A DNA stretch of 31,195 nt from JBKEBX01 sp047974615 (GCA_047974615.1 JBKECM010000036.1:1-31195); one strand, 5' to 3'. Shown: positions 1-7,797, counted from the stretch's first letter. Made by a program: numbers and translations. Notes: a model not told the origin generated them from the sequence alone.

Positions 1-115
1 AAATTTCTGCGTCAGCTTCTCCTAGCAGAAACACGCTGTTATGCGTTGTCGAAGCTTTCTTGAACTATTTAAAATTTAAAAGAAAATTAAATCAAGCGAG
101 TTTTTAGAGGTCACC
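1..115 (-). repeat. Partial copy 1 of a MITE-like terminal-inverted-repeat element
   Basis: This is the reverse complement of the complete element at 11094-11255, cut by the window start. It ends at 115 with the terminal sequence GGTGACCTCTAAAAAC (read on the minus strand). Across about 115 bases it matches the complete copy almost base for base (one clear difference, in the TTTAAATAG/TTTAAACAG stretch). It contains no ORF. The flank after the end is TTAA. Confidence 0.8.
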
Positions 116-133
116 TTAAAATAAATTTTTTGT

Positions 134-170
134 AAAAGAATGTAAGATAATTTTCTTACATTCTTTTTTT
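134..170 (+). terminator. Intrinsic terminator of the gene left of the window
   Basis: The arms AAAAGAATGTAAG (134-146) and CTTACATTCTTTT (155-167) are perfectly complementary over 13 bp and are followed by more T residues. The hairpin lies before spoIIAA, so it probably ends a transcript from outside the window. The A-rich 5' side means it could also work on the minus strand. Confidence 0.85.
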
Positions 171-255
171 GTTTCGACAAAAAAATCATTTTAAATAGTA
201 TAAAATGAATATATAGTTTTATGAAGATAATATTTTACAAAAGAAAGGATTTTTT

Positions 256-585
256 ATGACAGAAATTTTAAATAATACTTTAGTTGTTCATATAGCAAAA
301 GAAGTTGATCATCATAATGCTTCTATAATACGAGAAGAAGTGGAATACGTTTTTAAAAAAAATAATTTGAAAAATATAATATTTGATTTTTCTAAAGTCA
401 ATTTTATTGATTCATCGGGTATAGGTATGTGTATAGGAAGATATAAACTTGCTAAATCTATTGGTGGAGATTTTGCTGCTTGCTCTTTAACTAGCGAAAC
501 TTGTAGAATTTTTGATATGGCTGGTCTTAGTAAGCTTATTAAAATATATGATGATGTAAATAGTGCATTAGAAAATTTAAGTTAA
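256..585 (+). CDS. spoIIAA: Anti-anti-sigma factor SpoIIAA
   Basis: A 109-residue single STAS domain protein, the usual length for SpoIIAA. In the known family, the unphosphorylated form binds SpoIIAB and frees sigma-F in the forespore; SpoIIAB inactivates it by phosphorylating a serine. That serine lies here in the motif FIDSSGIG (residues 50-57), with the second Ser (S54) the expected site. The start follows an AAAGGA ribosome site. It is the first gene of the spoIIAA-spoIIAB-sigF operon, with 12 bp before spoIIAB. I looked for a sigma-H promoter, expected by analogy with Bacillus, and found no clean match between 171 and 256. Identity is firm because the three-gene order is diagnostic. Confidence 0.95.
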   Translation: MTEILNNTLVVHIAKEVDHHNASIIREEVEYVFKKNNLKNIIFDFSKVNFIDSSGIGMCIGRYKLAKSIGGDFAACSLTSETCRIFDMAGLSKLIKIYDDVNSALENLS

Positions 586-597
586 GGGAGATAGAAT

Positions 598-1077
598 ATG
601 AAATTTGATAATGAGATAAGTTTAACTTTTGCTAGTATTTCAGAAAATGAAAGCTTTGCAAGAATATGTGTTGCAGGATTTATAATGCCACTTGACCCTA
701 CTATAGATGAGTTAACAGACGTGAAAACTGCTATTTCTGAAGCTGTTACAAATTCTATTATTCATGGGTATGAAGGTAAAGATGGTGAAATTACTTTAAA
801 CCTTAAAAGAAAAGATAAAACAATTTACATAGAGTGTGTTGACAATGGTACTGGTATTACGGATATAACTCAAGCACGTGAGCCTTTGTACACATCTAAA
901 CCTGAGCAAGAACGTTCGGGAATGGGCTTTACTATTATGGAAAGCTTTATGGACGAAGTTCAAGTTGTTTCTTTAAAAAATATCGGAACTAGAATACTTA
1001 TGAGTAAAAATATAGGAACAACAGAAGAACTAGTTAGTACTAGTGCTTCTACTAGTGATGAGGAAATTACTGCTTAG
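598..1077 (+). CDS. spoIIAB: Anti-sigma F factor / serine kinase SpoIIAB
   Basis: A GHKL-fold ATPase of 159 residues. The N-box AISEAVTNSIIHGY (45-58) contains the catalytic Glu (E48) and Mg-binding Asn (N52). The G1 box VDNGTGI lies at 81-87 and the G2 box SGMGF at 107-111. In the family this protein binds sigma-F with ATP and holds it inactive, and phosphorylates SpoIIAA. The C-terminus carries a short Ser/Thr/Glu-rich tail (about 140-159) that makes it slightly longer than the ~146 residues usual in Bacillus. The ribosome site is AAGGGAG just before the ATG. It lies between its two partners spoIIAA and sigF. Confidence 0.95.
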   Translation: MKFDNEISLTFASISENESFARICVAGFIMPLDPTIDELTDVKTAISEAVTNSIIHGYEGKDGEITLNLKRKDKTIYIECVDNGTGITDITQAREPLYTSKPEQERSGMGFTIMESFMDEVQVVSLKNIGTRILMSKNIGTTEELVSTSASTSDEEITA

Positions 1078-1112
1078 ATGTCAAAATTTAACTCTTATGT
1101 AGGAGTGTTGTT

Positions 1113-1991
1113 ATGGATAATGAAAACTTAATGATTAGTAGTTTAGAATACGAGGGGATAGATAAGGAGGAATTTGAAGAAGAAAAAGATTTAGAAAATG
1201 AGATAGAAACAAAAGAAAGTTATAGTGCTTTATATAGTTTTTATCCGAGAACTAAACGCTTGAATTTAGATTTTGATGATACTGTAGAATATATTAAACT
1301 GGCTCAAAGTGGCGATGAAAGAGCTATTGATATACTTGTGCAAGACAATATAGGGCTAATATGGAGTAGTGTAGGTAAGTTCACAAATAGAGGTGTTGAA
1401 GCTGATGACTTATTTCAAATAGGTGCTATCGGATTAATAAAATGTATAAAAAAGTTTGATATATCCTATGATGTGAAGTTCTCAACCTATGCTGTTCCTA
1501 TGATAATCGGAGAAATTAAGCGTTTTTTACGTGATGACGGTATTATAAAAGTAAGTAGACCACTTAAAGAACTATCAATGAAGGGTAGAGTTGTTGTTGA
1601 TAGGTTATCAAAGGAACTTGGTCGTGTTCCTACTGTTACTGAAGTATCAAAGGAACTAGACTGTGACGCTAACGACTTGGTACTTGCTCTTGAAGCAACA
1701 AAGGGTGTTGAAAGTCTATATGCTACTGTTCATCAAGGCGATGGACAACCTGTTTTTCTAATAGATAAAGTTCAAAAAAGAAATATTACTACAGAGGATA
1801 ATATAGTAGACAAGCTTTCCTTAAAACAGATAATAAGTAACCTTGAACCTAAAGAAAGACAAATAATCCTTTTAAGATATTTTAAAGATAAAACACAAAG
1901 TGATGTAGCTAAAATTGTAGGTGTAAGTCAGGTTCAAGTTTCCCGTATAGAGAAAAAAGTTTTAGAAAAAATGGCAGTAATGTTAGGCTAA
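1113..1991 (+). CDS. sigF: RNA polymerase sporulation sigma factor SigF (long N-terminus)
   Basis: A sigma-70 family protein of the SigF/SigB/SigG group. Region 2 is around residues 76-143, including VGKFTNRGVEADDLF and the core-binding IGAIGLIKCIKKFD. Region 3 is around 145-205, and the region 4 helix-turn-helix with GVSQVQVSRIEKKV is near the C-terminus. It directs forespore transcription once SpoIIAB releases it. At 292 residues it is longer than the ~255 of typical SigF. The excess is an N-terminal segment (about 1-45) very rich in Glu/Asp. The start is well supported by AGGAG at 1101-1105, 7 bases before the ATG, so the extension is probably real. It is third gene of spoIIA, 35 bp after spoIIAB. 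Confidence 0.94.
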   Translation: MDNENLMISSLEYEGIDKEEFEEEKDLENEIETKESYSALYSFYPRTKRLNLDFDDTVEYIKLAQSGDERAIDILVQDNIGLIWSSVGKFTNRGVEADDLFQIGAIGLIKCIKKFDISYDVKFSTYAVPMIIGEIKRFLRDDGIIKVSRPLKELSMKGRVVVDRLSKELGRVPTVTEVSKELDCDANDLVLALEATKGVESLYATVHQGDGQPVFLIDKVQKRNITTEDNIVDKLSLKQIISNLEPKERQIILLRYFKDKTQSDVAKIVGVSQVQVSRIEKKVLEKMAVMLG

Positions 1992-2102
1992 ATTTTTAAT
2001 AGGTATAAAAAATATATTTGATTTTAAAAAGATGGAAGGTGATAATAAAGTAGAGAAAATAAAAGGAGTTTTTTCTTAAAATTTCCTTATTTTTAATAAT
2101 TC

Positions 2103-2125
2103 TTGCACTTTTAAGGAAAGTGCAA
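2103..2125. other. Perfect 9-bp hairpin between sigF and the lipase-like gene
   Basis: TTGCACTTT (2103-2111) and AAAGTGCAA (2117-2125) are perfectly complementary around a 5-base loop. There is no T-run after it on the plus strand, so it is a weak terminator candidate for spoIIA; it could instead be an mRNA 3'-end stabiliser. Confidence 0.4.
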
Positions 2126-2157
2126 AGAATAAGCAAAATACTATAAAAAATTTAAAA

Positions 2158-2185
2158 TTGTTCTATTCTTTATTAGCACTATAAT
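2158..2185 (+). promoter_or_regulatory. Probable sigma-A promoter of the lipase-like gene
   Basis: TTGTTC (2158-2163), 16 bp spacer, TATAAT (2180-2185). Transcription would begin near 2192. A run CCCCC at 2187-2191 lies at the expected start point and is complementary to the GGGGGG that serves as ribosome site at 2212-2217. Confidence 0.55.
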
Positions 2186-2223
2186 ACCCCCTTGCATATA
2201 TTTATTGTATAGGGGGGATTTTT

Positions 2224-3024
2224 ATGACTAATTATAATTTACTATTAATTAGTACGCTAGCATATATAAATATAAAAAAAAGTCATATTATTGACTTTAG
2301 TTCAAAAAAAATTTTTGTTAATGATATTTTTAATGATACAATAGACGTTGTTAAATGTGATAAATATTATTTTTTAAAAACAAGGTACAAATATATAAAA
2401 GACTATAGGATACTTGACTATCACACTTCAAAAAATGGATTAGTTTTGTACGTTTTAAAAAGTGATGAAGGTGAAATAATATTTGGCTATAGAGGTACAA
2501 ATATTTTTGATTTGCGTGATATTTATACAGATTTTCAAATAGCTTTAGGTGTAAATTTAAATTGTATTAAACAATTTAATGAAGCAAATAGCTATACAAA
2601 AGAAAAAATTATTTATTATAATGAAGATAAAAGAATTTATTTTACAGGTCATTCTTTAGGTGGTGGCTTGGCACAGTATTGTGCTTATGGTTTTGCAGGA
2701 AATTATAATGTATTAGCACTTACATTTAATGGTGTTGGGGTAAAACGTAATTTGTCAAATATATTAGAAGTTAAGAAAGATAATTTGCTTGTGGATTACT
2801 CTTTCATTGACGATTTAGTGGGGAATTTTGGAGAAGAAATCGGTTCACAAAAAGTTGTATATTTGTGCAAAAGTTTTTTTAAAAACTTTACACATCATGG
2901 AGTACTAAATTTTTATGATTATTTTTATCCTACAATGTCCTTATTACAAAAAGAATGTTTTAGAGATGAAATAGGCGTTTTTTATAGTTCACTAAATTTT
3001 TTTAACAACTTGAAAAATATATAA
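2224..3024 (+). CDS. Class-3 lipase-like alpha/beta hydrolase
   Basis: A 266-residue protein with the nucleophile elbow FTGHSLGGGLAQ in the middle, typical of class-3 lipases and DUF2974-like hydrolases. A candidate catalytic Asp is in YSFIDDLVGNFG and a candidate His in FTHHGVLNF, in the order Ser-Asp-His expected for the fold. An upstream IFGYRGTN segment resembles the oxyanion-side strand of the same family. No signal peptide or membrane segment is evident, so it is probably cytoplasmic. The substrate cannot be told from sequence. The ribosome site is unusual: six G in a row, 6 bases before the ATG. It is monocistronic, between spoIIA and mtaB, with its own promoter. Asn/Lys/Tyr/Ile content is high even for this window. 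Confidence 0.75.
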   Translation: MTNYNLLLISTLAYINIKKSHIIDFSSKKIFVNDIFNDTIDVVKCDKYYFLKTRYKYIKDYRILDYHTSKNGLVLYVLKSDEGEIIFGYRGTNIFDLRDIYTDFQIALGVNLNCIKQFNEANSYTKEKIIYYNEDKRIYFTGHSLGGGLAQYCAYGFAGNYNVLALTFNGVGVKRNLSNILEVKKDNLLVDYSFIDDLVGNFGEEIGSQKVVYLCKSFFKNFTHHGVLNFYDYFYPTMSLLQKECFRDEIGVFYSSLNFFNNLKNI

Positions 3025-3038
3025 AAATGTGGTACAAT
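3010..3038 (+). promoter_or_regulatory. Sigma-A promoter of mtaB
   Basis: TTGAAA (3010-3015), 17 bp spacer, TACAAT (3033-3038). The -35 box overlaps the end of the lipase-like gene; the start codon is at 3070. Confidence 0.7.
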
Positions 3039-3069
3039 TACTAAATTGTATTCGTTAAAGAGGTAAAAT

Positions 3070-4362
3070 ATGAAAAAAATTGCTACTCATACTTTAGGTT
3101 GTAAAGTTAATAAGTATGACACTGAAGCTATGGTAAAGCTTTTTTTAGAAAAAGGTTACGAGGAAGTTGATTTAAAAGATGGTGCTGACGTTTTACTAAT
3201 CAATACTTGCTCTGTTACAAACTTAAGTGAAAAGAAAAGCCGACAAATCATAAGAAGTGTTAAAAATAAAAACAAAGATGCTATTGTTGTAGCTGCTGGT
3301 TGTTATGCACAAGTTGCACCTAGTGAAGTAGAAAAGCTTGCAGGTGTTAATATCGTCATAGGTACAAAAAATCGTAATGAAGTGTACAACCTTGTAGATA
3401 ACTATAGTTTTACTATGGGTGTTGTAAATACCGTAAGTGACATAATGGAAGAAAAAGCTTTTGAGTCTTTAGACGTTAATGAGTTTAAAGATATGACAAG
3501 GGCTTATCTTAAAATTCAAGAAGGTTGTAATCAATATTGTAGCTATTGCATTATACCTTTTGCAAGAGGAAATATTAGAAGTCGTAAGGTTTGTGAGGTT
3601 CTTGAGGAAGTTACACGACTTGTTAACTTTGGTGTTAAAGAAGTTGTACTTGCTGGTATACATATTGCTTCCTATGGTAAAGATTTAGGAGATACAAACC
3701 TCTTAGATATCATTAAAAAAGTTCACGATATTGAAGGCTTAGAACGTATAAGATTTTCATCTGTAGAACCTAATTTAATGAATGAAGAATTTGTAAAAGA
3801 AATTTCAAAGCTACATAAGGTATGTGACTATTTTCACTTATCCTTGCAAAGTGGTTGTGATAAAACTTTAGTGCATATGCGTAGAAAATATACAACTTCT
3901 GAATATAAAGAAAGTATTAATATTATAAGAAAATATTATGATAATCCTAGTATATCAACCGATGTTATTGTAGGTTTTCCTATGGAAAATGAACAGGATT
4001 TTTTACAGTCTTATGAGTTTTGTAAAGAGATGAACTTTTCTAAAATACACGTTTTTCCTTATTCTCCTAAAAAGGGTACTAAGGCTTATGAAATGGGTGA
4101 CCATTTGTCAAATGCTACTAAAGAAGAACGAGCAAAAAAATTACGTGATCTTTCTGATGAAATGGGCGAAAAGTATATAAAAGCTTTTATTAATAAAACT
4201 TTGGAAATCCTCGTTGAAGAATGTGATGGCAAGATATCAAAAGGACATAGTAAAAATTATATTAAAGTTAATTTTGAAGGTTTAGAAACTCAAAATACTT
4301 TTGTTAATGTAAATATTACAGATGGTTGTAGCAATTATGCTTTTGGGAAATATACAATTTAA
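3070..4362 (+). CDS. mtaB: tRNA t6A37 methylthiotransferase MtaB
   Basis: A radical SAM methylthiotransferase of 430 residues that turns t6A at position 37 of ANN-decoding tRNAs into ms2t6A. The N-terminal UPF0004 domain carries the three cluster cysteines C11, C47 and C78 (contexts LGCKVNKYD, NTCSVTN, AAGCYAQ). The radical SAM domain carries CNQYCSYC, with C153, C157 and C160. A C-terminal TRAM domain follows (about 370-430). The opening sequence TLGCKVN separates MtaB from the related MiaB and RimO. The start follows AAAGAGG. It has its own promoter and no cotranscribed partner. Confidence 0.92.
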   Translation: MKKIATHTLGCKVNKYDTEAMVKLFLEKGYEEVDLKDGADVLLINTCSVTNLSEKKSRQIIRSVKNKNKDAIVVAAGCYAQVAPSEVEKLAGVNIVIGTKNRNEVYNLVDNYSFTMGVVNTVSDIMEEKAFESLDVNEFKDMTRAYLKIQEGCNQYCSYCIIPFARGNIRSRKVCEVLEEVTRLVNFGVKEVVLAGIHIASYGKDLGDTNLLDIIKKVHDIEGLERIRFSSVEPNLMNEEFVKEISKLHKVCDYFHLSLQSGCDKTLVHMRRKYTTSEYKESINIIRKYYDNPSISTDVIVGFPMENEQDFLQSYEFCKEMNFSKIHVFPYSPKKGTKAYEMGDHLSNATKEERAKKLRDLSDEMGEKYIKAFINKTLEILVEECDGKISKGHSKNYIKVNFEGLETQNTFVNVNITDGCSNYAFGKYTI

Positions 4363-4389
4363 AAGTTGTTATTTCAGATTTTTTGTTTT

Positions 4390-4415
4390 AATTGTTACAA
4401 AAAATTGTAACAATT
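4390..4415. promoter_or_regulatory. 10-bp perfect inverted repeat upstream of the ireB promoter
   Basis: AATTGTTACA (4390-4399) and TGTAACAATT (4406-4415) flank a 6-base spacer. The repeat sits 6 bp upstream of the ireB -35 box and 27 bp after mtaB. It may be an operator, or a weak mtaB terminator because T-rich sequence follows at 4419-4430. Confidence 0.5.
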
Positions 4416-4421
4416 AATTGT

Positions 4422-4450
4422 TTGCTTTTTCTTAAAAAATAAGTTATAAT
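4422..4450 (+). promoter_or_regulatory. Sigma-A promoter of the ireB-ruvX-DUF1292 operon
   Basis: TTGCTT (4422-4427), 17 bp spacer, perfect TATAAT (4445-4450). Transcription would start near 4457. Confidence 0.75.
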
Positions 4451-4514
4451 ATACATATAAATTACTGCTAATTATGTGTGTTTATATAAATTTTATGAGA
4501 AAAGGGTGATATTT

Positions 4515-4775
4515 ATGGATAAGGAAAAAATGCAACATACTCAAGTTTTTAATTCTAGCATTGTGCCACAGAAGAAACCTGAAGAAATATTAAAAATAGT
4601 TAATATAGCTTTAACAGAAAAGGGATATAATCCAGCTAATCAACTTGTTTGCTATCTCTTATCTGGTGACCCTACTTATATCACAAGCTATAATAATGCA
4701 CGTAGTCTTATTATGCAACTTGAACGTGATGAGCTTCTTGAGTCCATTATAGTTCAATACTTAAATAATCTATAA
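4515..4775 (+). CDS. ireB: IreB family regulatory phosphoprotein (UPF0297)
   Basis: A small 86-residue protein of the UPF0297/IreB family. In Enterococcus, IreB is phosphorylated by the PASTA kinase IreK and acts in cephalosporin resistance; the role here is inferred from family. I chose the ATG at 4515 because AAAGGGTGA lies just before it and the product then starts MDKEKMQHTQVF, as in the family. The earlier ATG at 4476 would add 13 residues and has no ribosome site. The N-terminal Thr (T9) is a candidate phosphosite. The stop overlaps the ruvX start (TAATG). The order ireB-ruvX-DUF1292 is conserved in Bacillota. Confidence 0.9.
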   Translation: MDKEKMQHTQVFNSSIVPQKKPEEILKIVNIALTEKGYNPANQLVCYLLSGDPTYITSYNNARSLIMQLERDELLESIIVQYLNNL

Positions 4776-5224
4776 TGAGATTTTTAGGTTTGGATTATGG
4801 AGAAAAATATGTTGGTGTATCACTTTCTGATAGACTTAACATTATTGCATCGCCTTATAGCGTTTTAGTTAAAAATGGTGATGAGGCTTATAAGCCTATT
4901 ATGAAAGATATAAAAGAAATTATTAAGGCTGAAGGTATAACGCATATTGTTTTGGGATTGCCTAAAAACTTAGACAATACTGAAGGTAAACGTTGTGTTT
5001 ATACTAGACTTTTTTTAGATAAGCTTGAGAAGTATTTCAAAAAAGTGGAAGTTATCTTACAAGACGAAAGATTTACTACAAATCAAGCTTTAAGAGTTAT
5101 GGCTGATATGGATTTTAATATAGAAGAAAAAAATAATAATATCGATAAAATTGCAAGTTCATTTATTTTGCAAAGTTATTTGGATTTTTATAATAAAAAC
5201 AAAAATAAAGATGTTTTAAATTAA
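4775..5224 (+). CDS. ruvX: Holliday junction resolvase-like RuvX (YqgF)
   Basis: A 149-residue RNase H-fold protein. The first strand FLGLDYGEKYVGVSLSD carries the catalytic Asp (D7). LGLPKNLD and QDERFTT are the other conserved motifs, with an acidic residue pair near the C-terminus (NNIDKIASSFIL). The family has been tied to pre-16S rRNA 5'-end processing and to Holliday junction cleavage; which applies here cannot be read from sequence. The gene is translationally coupled to ireB through a one-base overlap and is followed after 18 bp by the DUF1292 gene. Confidence 0.92.
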   Translation: MRFLGLDYGEKYVGVSLSDRLNIIASPYSVLVKNGDEAYKPIMKDIKEIIKAEGITHIVLGLPKNLDNTEGKRCVYTRLFLDKLEKYFKKVEVILQDERFTTNQALRVMADMDFNIEEKNNNIDKIASSFILQSYLDFYNKNKNKDVLN

Positions 5225-5242
5225 GAAAGTGAGGATTTTTAA

Positions 5243-5563
5243 ATGGCAGAAAATAACGTACCATTTGATGAAGATTTTGATGATGAATTAGAAGTGATTA
5301 CTATGGTGGACGAAGACGGTAACGAACATGACTTTATTATCGTTGATGCACTTAGTTATAACGATTTTAACTACATTTTAGTTGTTGATACAGATTTTGA
5401 TGAAGAAGACGAAGAGCAATCTGAAGCTTTAATTTTTAAAGAAGTTGAAGTTGTTGGCGATGAGTCAGTATTTGACGTAGTTGAAGATGAAGAAGAATTT
5501 GCTACTGTTGCAAAACTTTTTAATGACAATGAAGATTTTGATATAAGTTTAGGTGACGAATAG
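5243..5563 (+). CDS. DUF1292 domain protein (YrzB-like)
   Basis: A 106-residue, strongly acidic protein of the DUF1292 family, found next to ruvX and ireB across Bacillota. The family core is ITMVDEDGNEHDFIIVDA (about 19-36), followed by YNFILVVDTD-type strands and an Asp/Glu-rich C-terminal half. Its biochemical role is unknown. No signal peptide or membrane segment is seen. The ribosome site GAGGATTTTTAA precedes the ATG. It is the last gene of the operon and is followed directly by a strong terminator. Confidence 0.88.
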   Translation: MAENNVPFDEDFDDELEVITMVDEDGNEHDFIIVDALSYNDFNYILVVDTDFDEEDEEQSEALIFKEVEVVGDESVFDVVEDEEEFATVAKLFNDNEDFDISLGDE

Positions 5564-5577
5564 TATAATTTTTTAAA

Positions 5578-5618
5578 CAAAACCTACAAGCAAAATTTTT
5601 TTTCTTGTAGGTTTTATT
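5578..5618. terminator. Terminator of the ireB-ruvX-DUF1292 operon
   Basis: AAAACCTACAAG and CTTGTAGGTTTT form a 12-bp perfect stem whose loop is AT-rich. A-runs before and T-runs after the stem make it potentially bidirectional. Confidence 0.85.
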
Positions 5619-5640
5619 AATAATGAAAAAGAAAAAAGTC

Positions 5641-5701
5641 AAGGTGCTAGTTAACAAAGTATGGCAAAGCACCAAGCAATGCTTTGTTAAGTCCTGCACC
5701 T
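5641..5701. repeat. Long imperfect hairpin repeat A
   Basis: Nested inverted repeats: AGGTGC with GCACCT on the outside, and TTAACAAAG with CTTTGTTAA inside, loop around AAGCACCAA. The element is richer in G+C than its surroundings. It shares TAACAAAGTAT and GGCAA words and a preceding ATGAAAAA context with repeat B at 20128-20190, suggesting a dispersed non-coding family. Confidence 0.5.
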
Positions 5702-6021
5702 GCTAGTTTTTACTGGTTTTGGTATGCAAAGCATAACAAAATTTCATTAATACCAATACATTTATGTATTAAAAGTATAAATTTATGTAATAATATGAGA
5801 ATACACCATATTTGTTGATTTTTATTAAAAATGAAAAATTAGCTTATTTACATAAATAAATGAACAAAGCTAAATGTGATGTTCTGTAGTTTTTTTAGGA
5901 AAACGAATATATTTATAAAACTATTTAACCGTATTTGTTTTATGTAAAGCAAATAGGTCGAAACTATGTAGATATCTTTAACTGTAGCCTATTTTTAATA
6001 GGTTTGTTTCTTTGTGTGAAA

Positions 6022-6077
6022 ATTTGACGTAAATAAAATTATTTTACTAAGTTGAGGTAATTTTAATTACGTCAAAT
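6022..6077. promoter_or_regulatory. 19-bp inverted repeat in the rnjA leader
   Basis: ATTTGACGTAAATAAAATT (6022-6040) pairs with AATTTTAATTACGTCAAAT (6059-6077), 18 of 19 positions complementary, around an 18-base loop. It ends 55 bp before the rnjA start. It could be an mRNA leader stem for feedback by RNase J, or an operator. No T-run follows, so it is not a standard terminator. Confidence 0.55.
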
Positions 6078-6132
6078 AGAAAAAGGACTAACAAAATTTT
6101 ATACAGTTATAGAATTTTTAAGGAGGAAAATT

Positions 6133-7797
6133 TTGGCAAGTAAGAAAAAATTAAAAGTTATATCTCTTGGAGGTTTACAAGAGATTGGTAAAAATATTAC
6201 CGTTTTTGAATATGGTAATGATATAGTTATAGTTGACTGTGGTATTGCATTTCCAGATGAAGACCTTTTAGGTATTGACCTTGTAATTCCAGATTTCACA
6301 TATTTACAAGAAAATGCAGAAAGAGTTAGAGCTTTGTTTTTAACTCATGGACACGAAGACCATATAGGAAGTGTTCCTTATTTATTAAAAAAATTAAATA
6401 TTCCTGTAATATTTGGTACACCTTTAACTAACGGTTTACTTAACAACAAATTAAAAGAACACGGTTTAAAGGCAAATCTTAGAACTGTTAAACCGGGAGA
6501 TACTGTTGCTGCTGGCTGTTTTAGAGTTGAGTTTATAAACGTTAACCACTCTATAGCCGATGCGTGTGCCTTAGCTATTAGCACACCTATTGGTAACATT
6601 ATCCATACTGGAGATTTTAAAATTGACCATACACCTATAAGAGGTGAGGTTATAAATCTTGGACGTTTTGCTGAACTTGGTAACCAAGGTGTTAAACTTT
6701 TACTTTGCGAAAGTACTAACGTTGAAAGCAAAGGATTCACTATGAGTGAACGTAGCGTTGGTGAAATAATAAAAAATATTTTTGAAAATTCAAAAAAACA
6801 ACGTCTTTTAATTGCTACTTTTTCAAGTAATATTCACAGAATTGAACATATAATAAAATGTGCTGAGGCACAAAGACGTAAAGTTTGTATACTGGGTCGT
6901 TCTATGGTAAATTCTATAAAAACTGCTCGTGAGCTAGGCTATATTGAATGTTCAGAAGAAATATTTATTGATGCTAAAGATTTAAATATGCATAAACCTG
7001 AGAAGGTTGTTATTGTTTCAACGGGTTCACAAGGGGAACCTATGAGTGCTTTATCAAGAATTGCTATGTCTGACCATAGACTTGTAGAAGTTTTACCTAA
7101 TGATAAAATCGTTATATCAGCTTCTCCTATTCCCGGTAATGAAAAAACAGTTACTAAAGTCATAAATGAATTGTTACGTCGTGGTGCTGAAGTTATCTAT
7201 GAAGGTGTTATGGATATACACGTGTCTGGACATGCTAAACAAGAAGAAATAAAGATTATGCATAACCTTTGTAAACCTGAATATGTTATGCCTGTACACG
7301 GTGAGTATAAACACTTAAATGCTCATAAAGAAATTGCAATAGCTTTAGGTACTAAAAAGCAAAATGTTTTCGTTATGAATTTAGGTGATGTACTTGAAAT
7401 CGACAGAAATGGGGCTAGAGTAAATGGTTCTGTTACTTCTGGTCGTGTTTTCGTTGACGGTATCGGTGTAGGTGACGTTGGTAGTGTTGTTTTACGTGAT
7501 AGAAAACATTTGTCAGAAGATGGACTTATGGTTGTTGTTATCGGTATAGATAAAGCTGCTCGTGTTGTCGTAAGTGGTCCTGAAGTAATATCACGTGGAT
7601 TCGTTTATGTTCGTGAGTCTGAAAACCTTATGGAGGAAGCTCGTGAGGTTATAAACAATGCTATTGAAGATTGTGACCTTAATGCAATACGTGATTGGAA
7701 TTTTTTAAAAAATGTAATTCGTGATGGATTACGTGACTTTTTATGGAAAAAAACAAAAAGAAGTCCAATGATTTTACCTATTATTATGGAAGTATAA
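6133..7797 (+). CDS. rnjA: Ribonuclease J
   Basis: A metallo-beta-lactamase/beta-CASP ribonuclease of 554 residues, the normal length. RNase J is the 5'-to-3' exonuclease and endonuclease of mRNA decay and rRNA maturation in Bacillota. The zinc motif HGHEDH is at 72-77, with further ligands in VNHSIAD and HTGDFKID. The beta-CASP part includes STGSQGEPMSALSRIA and the late MPVHGEYKHL. The start is TTG at 6133, given by a near-perfect AAGGAGG at 6120-6126, six bases upstream, which yields M-ASKKKLKVISLGG. It leads a run with ylbF and ygiQ-type genes (17 and 13 bp gaps). Whether it is RNase J1 or J2 cannot be decided from one copy. Confidence 0.95.
   Translation: MASKKKLKVISLGGLQEIGKNITVFEYGNDIVIVDCGIAFPDEDLLGIDLVIPDFTYLQENAERVRALFLTHGHEDHIGSVPYLLKKLNIPVIFGTPLTNGLLNNKLKEHGLKANLRTVKPGDTVAAGCFRVEFINVNHSIADACALAISTPIGNIIHTGDFKIDHTPIRGEVINLGRFAELGNQGVKLLLCESTNVESKGFTMSERSVGEIIKNIFENSKKQRLLIATFSSNIHRIEHIIKCAEAQRRKVCILGRSMVNSIKTARELGYIECSEEIFIDAKDLNMHKPEKVVIVSTGSQGEPMSALSRIAMSDHRLVEVLPNDKIVISASPIPGNEKTVTKVINELLRRGAEVIYEGVMDIHVSGHAKQEEIKIMHNLCKPEYVMPVHGEYKHLNAHKEIAIALGTKKQNVFVMNLGDVLEIDRNGARVNGSVTSGRVFVDGIGVGDVGSVVLRDRKHLSEDGLMVVVIGIDKAARVVVSGPEVISRGFVYVRESENLMEEAREVINNAIEDCDLNAIRDWNFLKNVIRDGLRDFLWKKTKRSPMILPIIMEV

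Larger units (their letters stand above)
5619..6132. other. Long non-coding stretch between DUF1292 and rnjA
   Basis: There is no credible ORF in about 510 bp. It holds hairpin repeat A, a separated inverted repeat TTGGTAT/ATACCAA (about 5719-5757), a short CCTATT/AATAGG hairpin near 5987-6002, and the 19-bp inverted repeat at 6022-6077. I could not place a convincing -35/-10 pair for rnjA, although a promoter must lie here. Confidence 0.6.

Noticed and set aside
171..255. Sigma-H promoter for spoIIA
   Set aside because: TGAAT occurs at 206-210 but no AGGA-type -35 element lies at the right distance; a weak sigma-A-like TATAAA at 199-204 has a poor -35.
2032..2079. 15-codon frame after sigF beginning ATGGAAGGTGAT
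   Set aside because: No ribosome site, no recognisable product; too short to support.
4476..4514. Longer N-terminus for IreB
   Set aside because: No ribosome site before the ATG at 4476, and the family starts at the MDKEK position.
5371..5580. Minus-strand Ser-rich ORF
   Set aside because: Antisense shadow of the acidic DUF1292 gene; Ser/Thr richness comes from reading GAA/GAT codons backwards.
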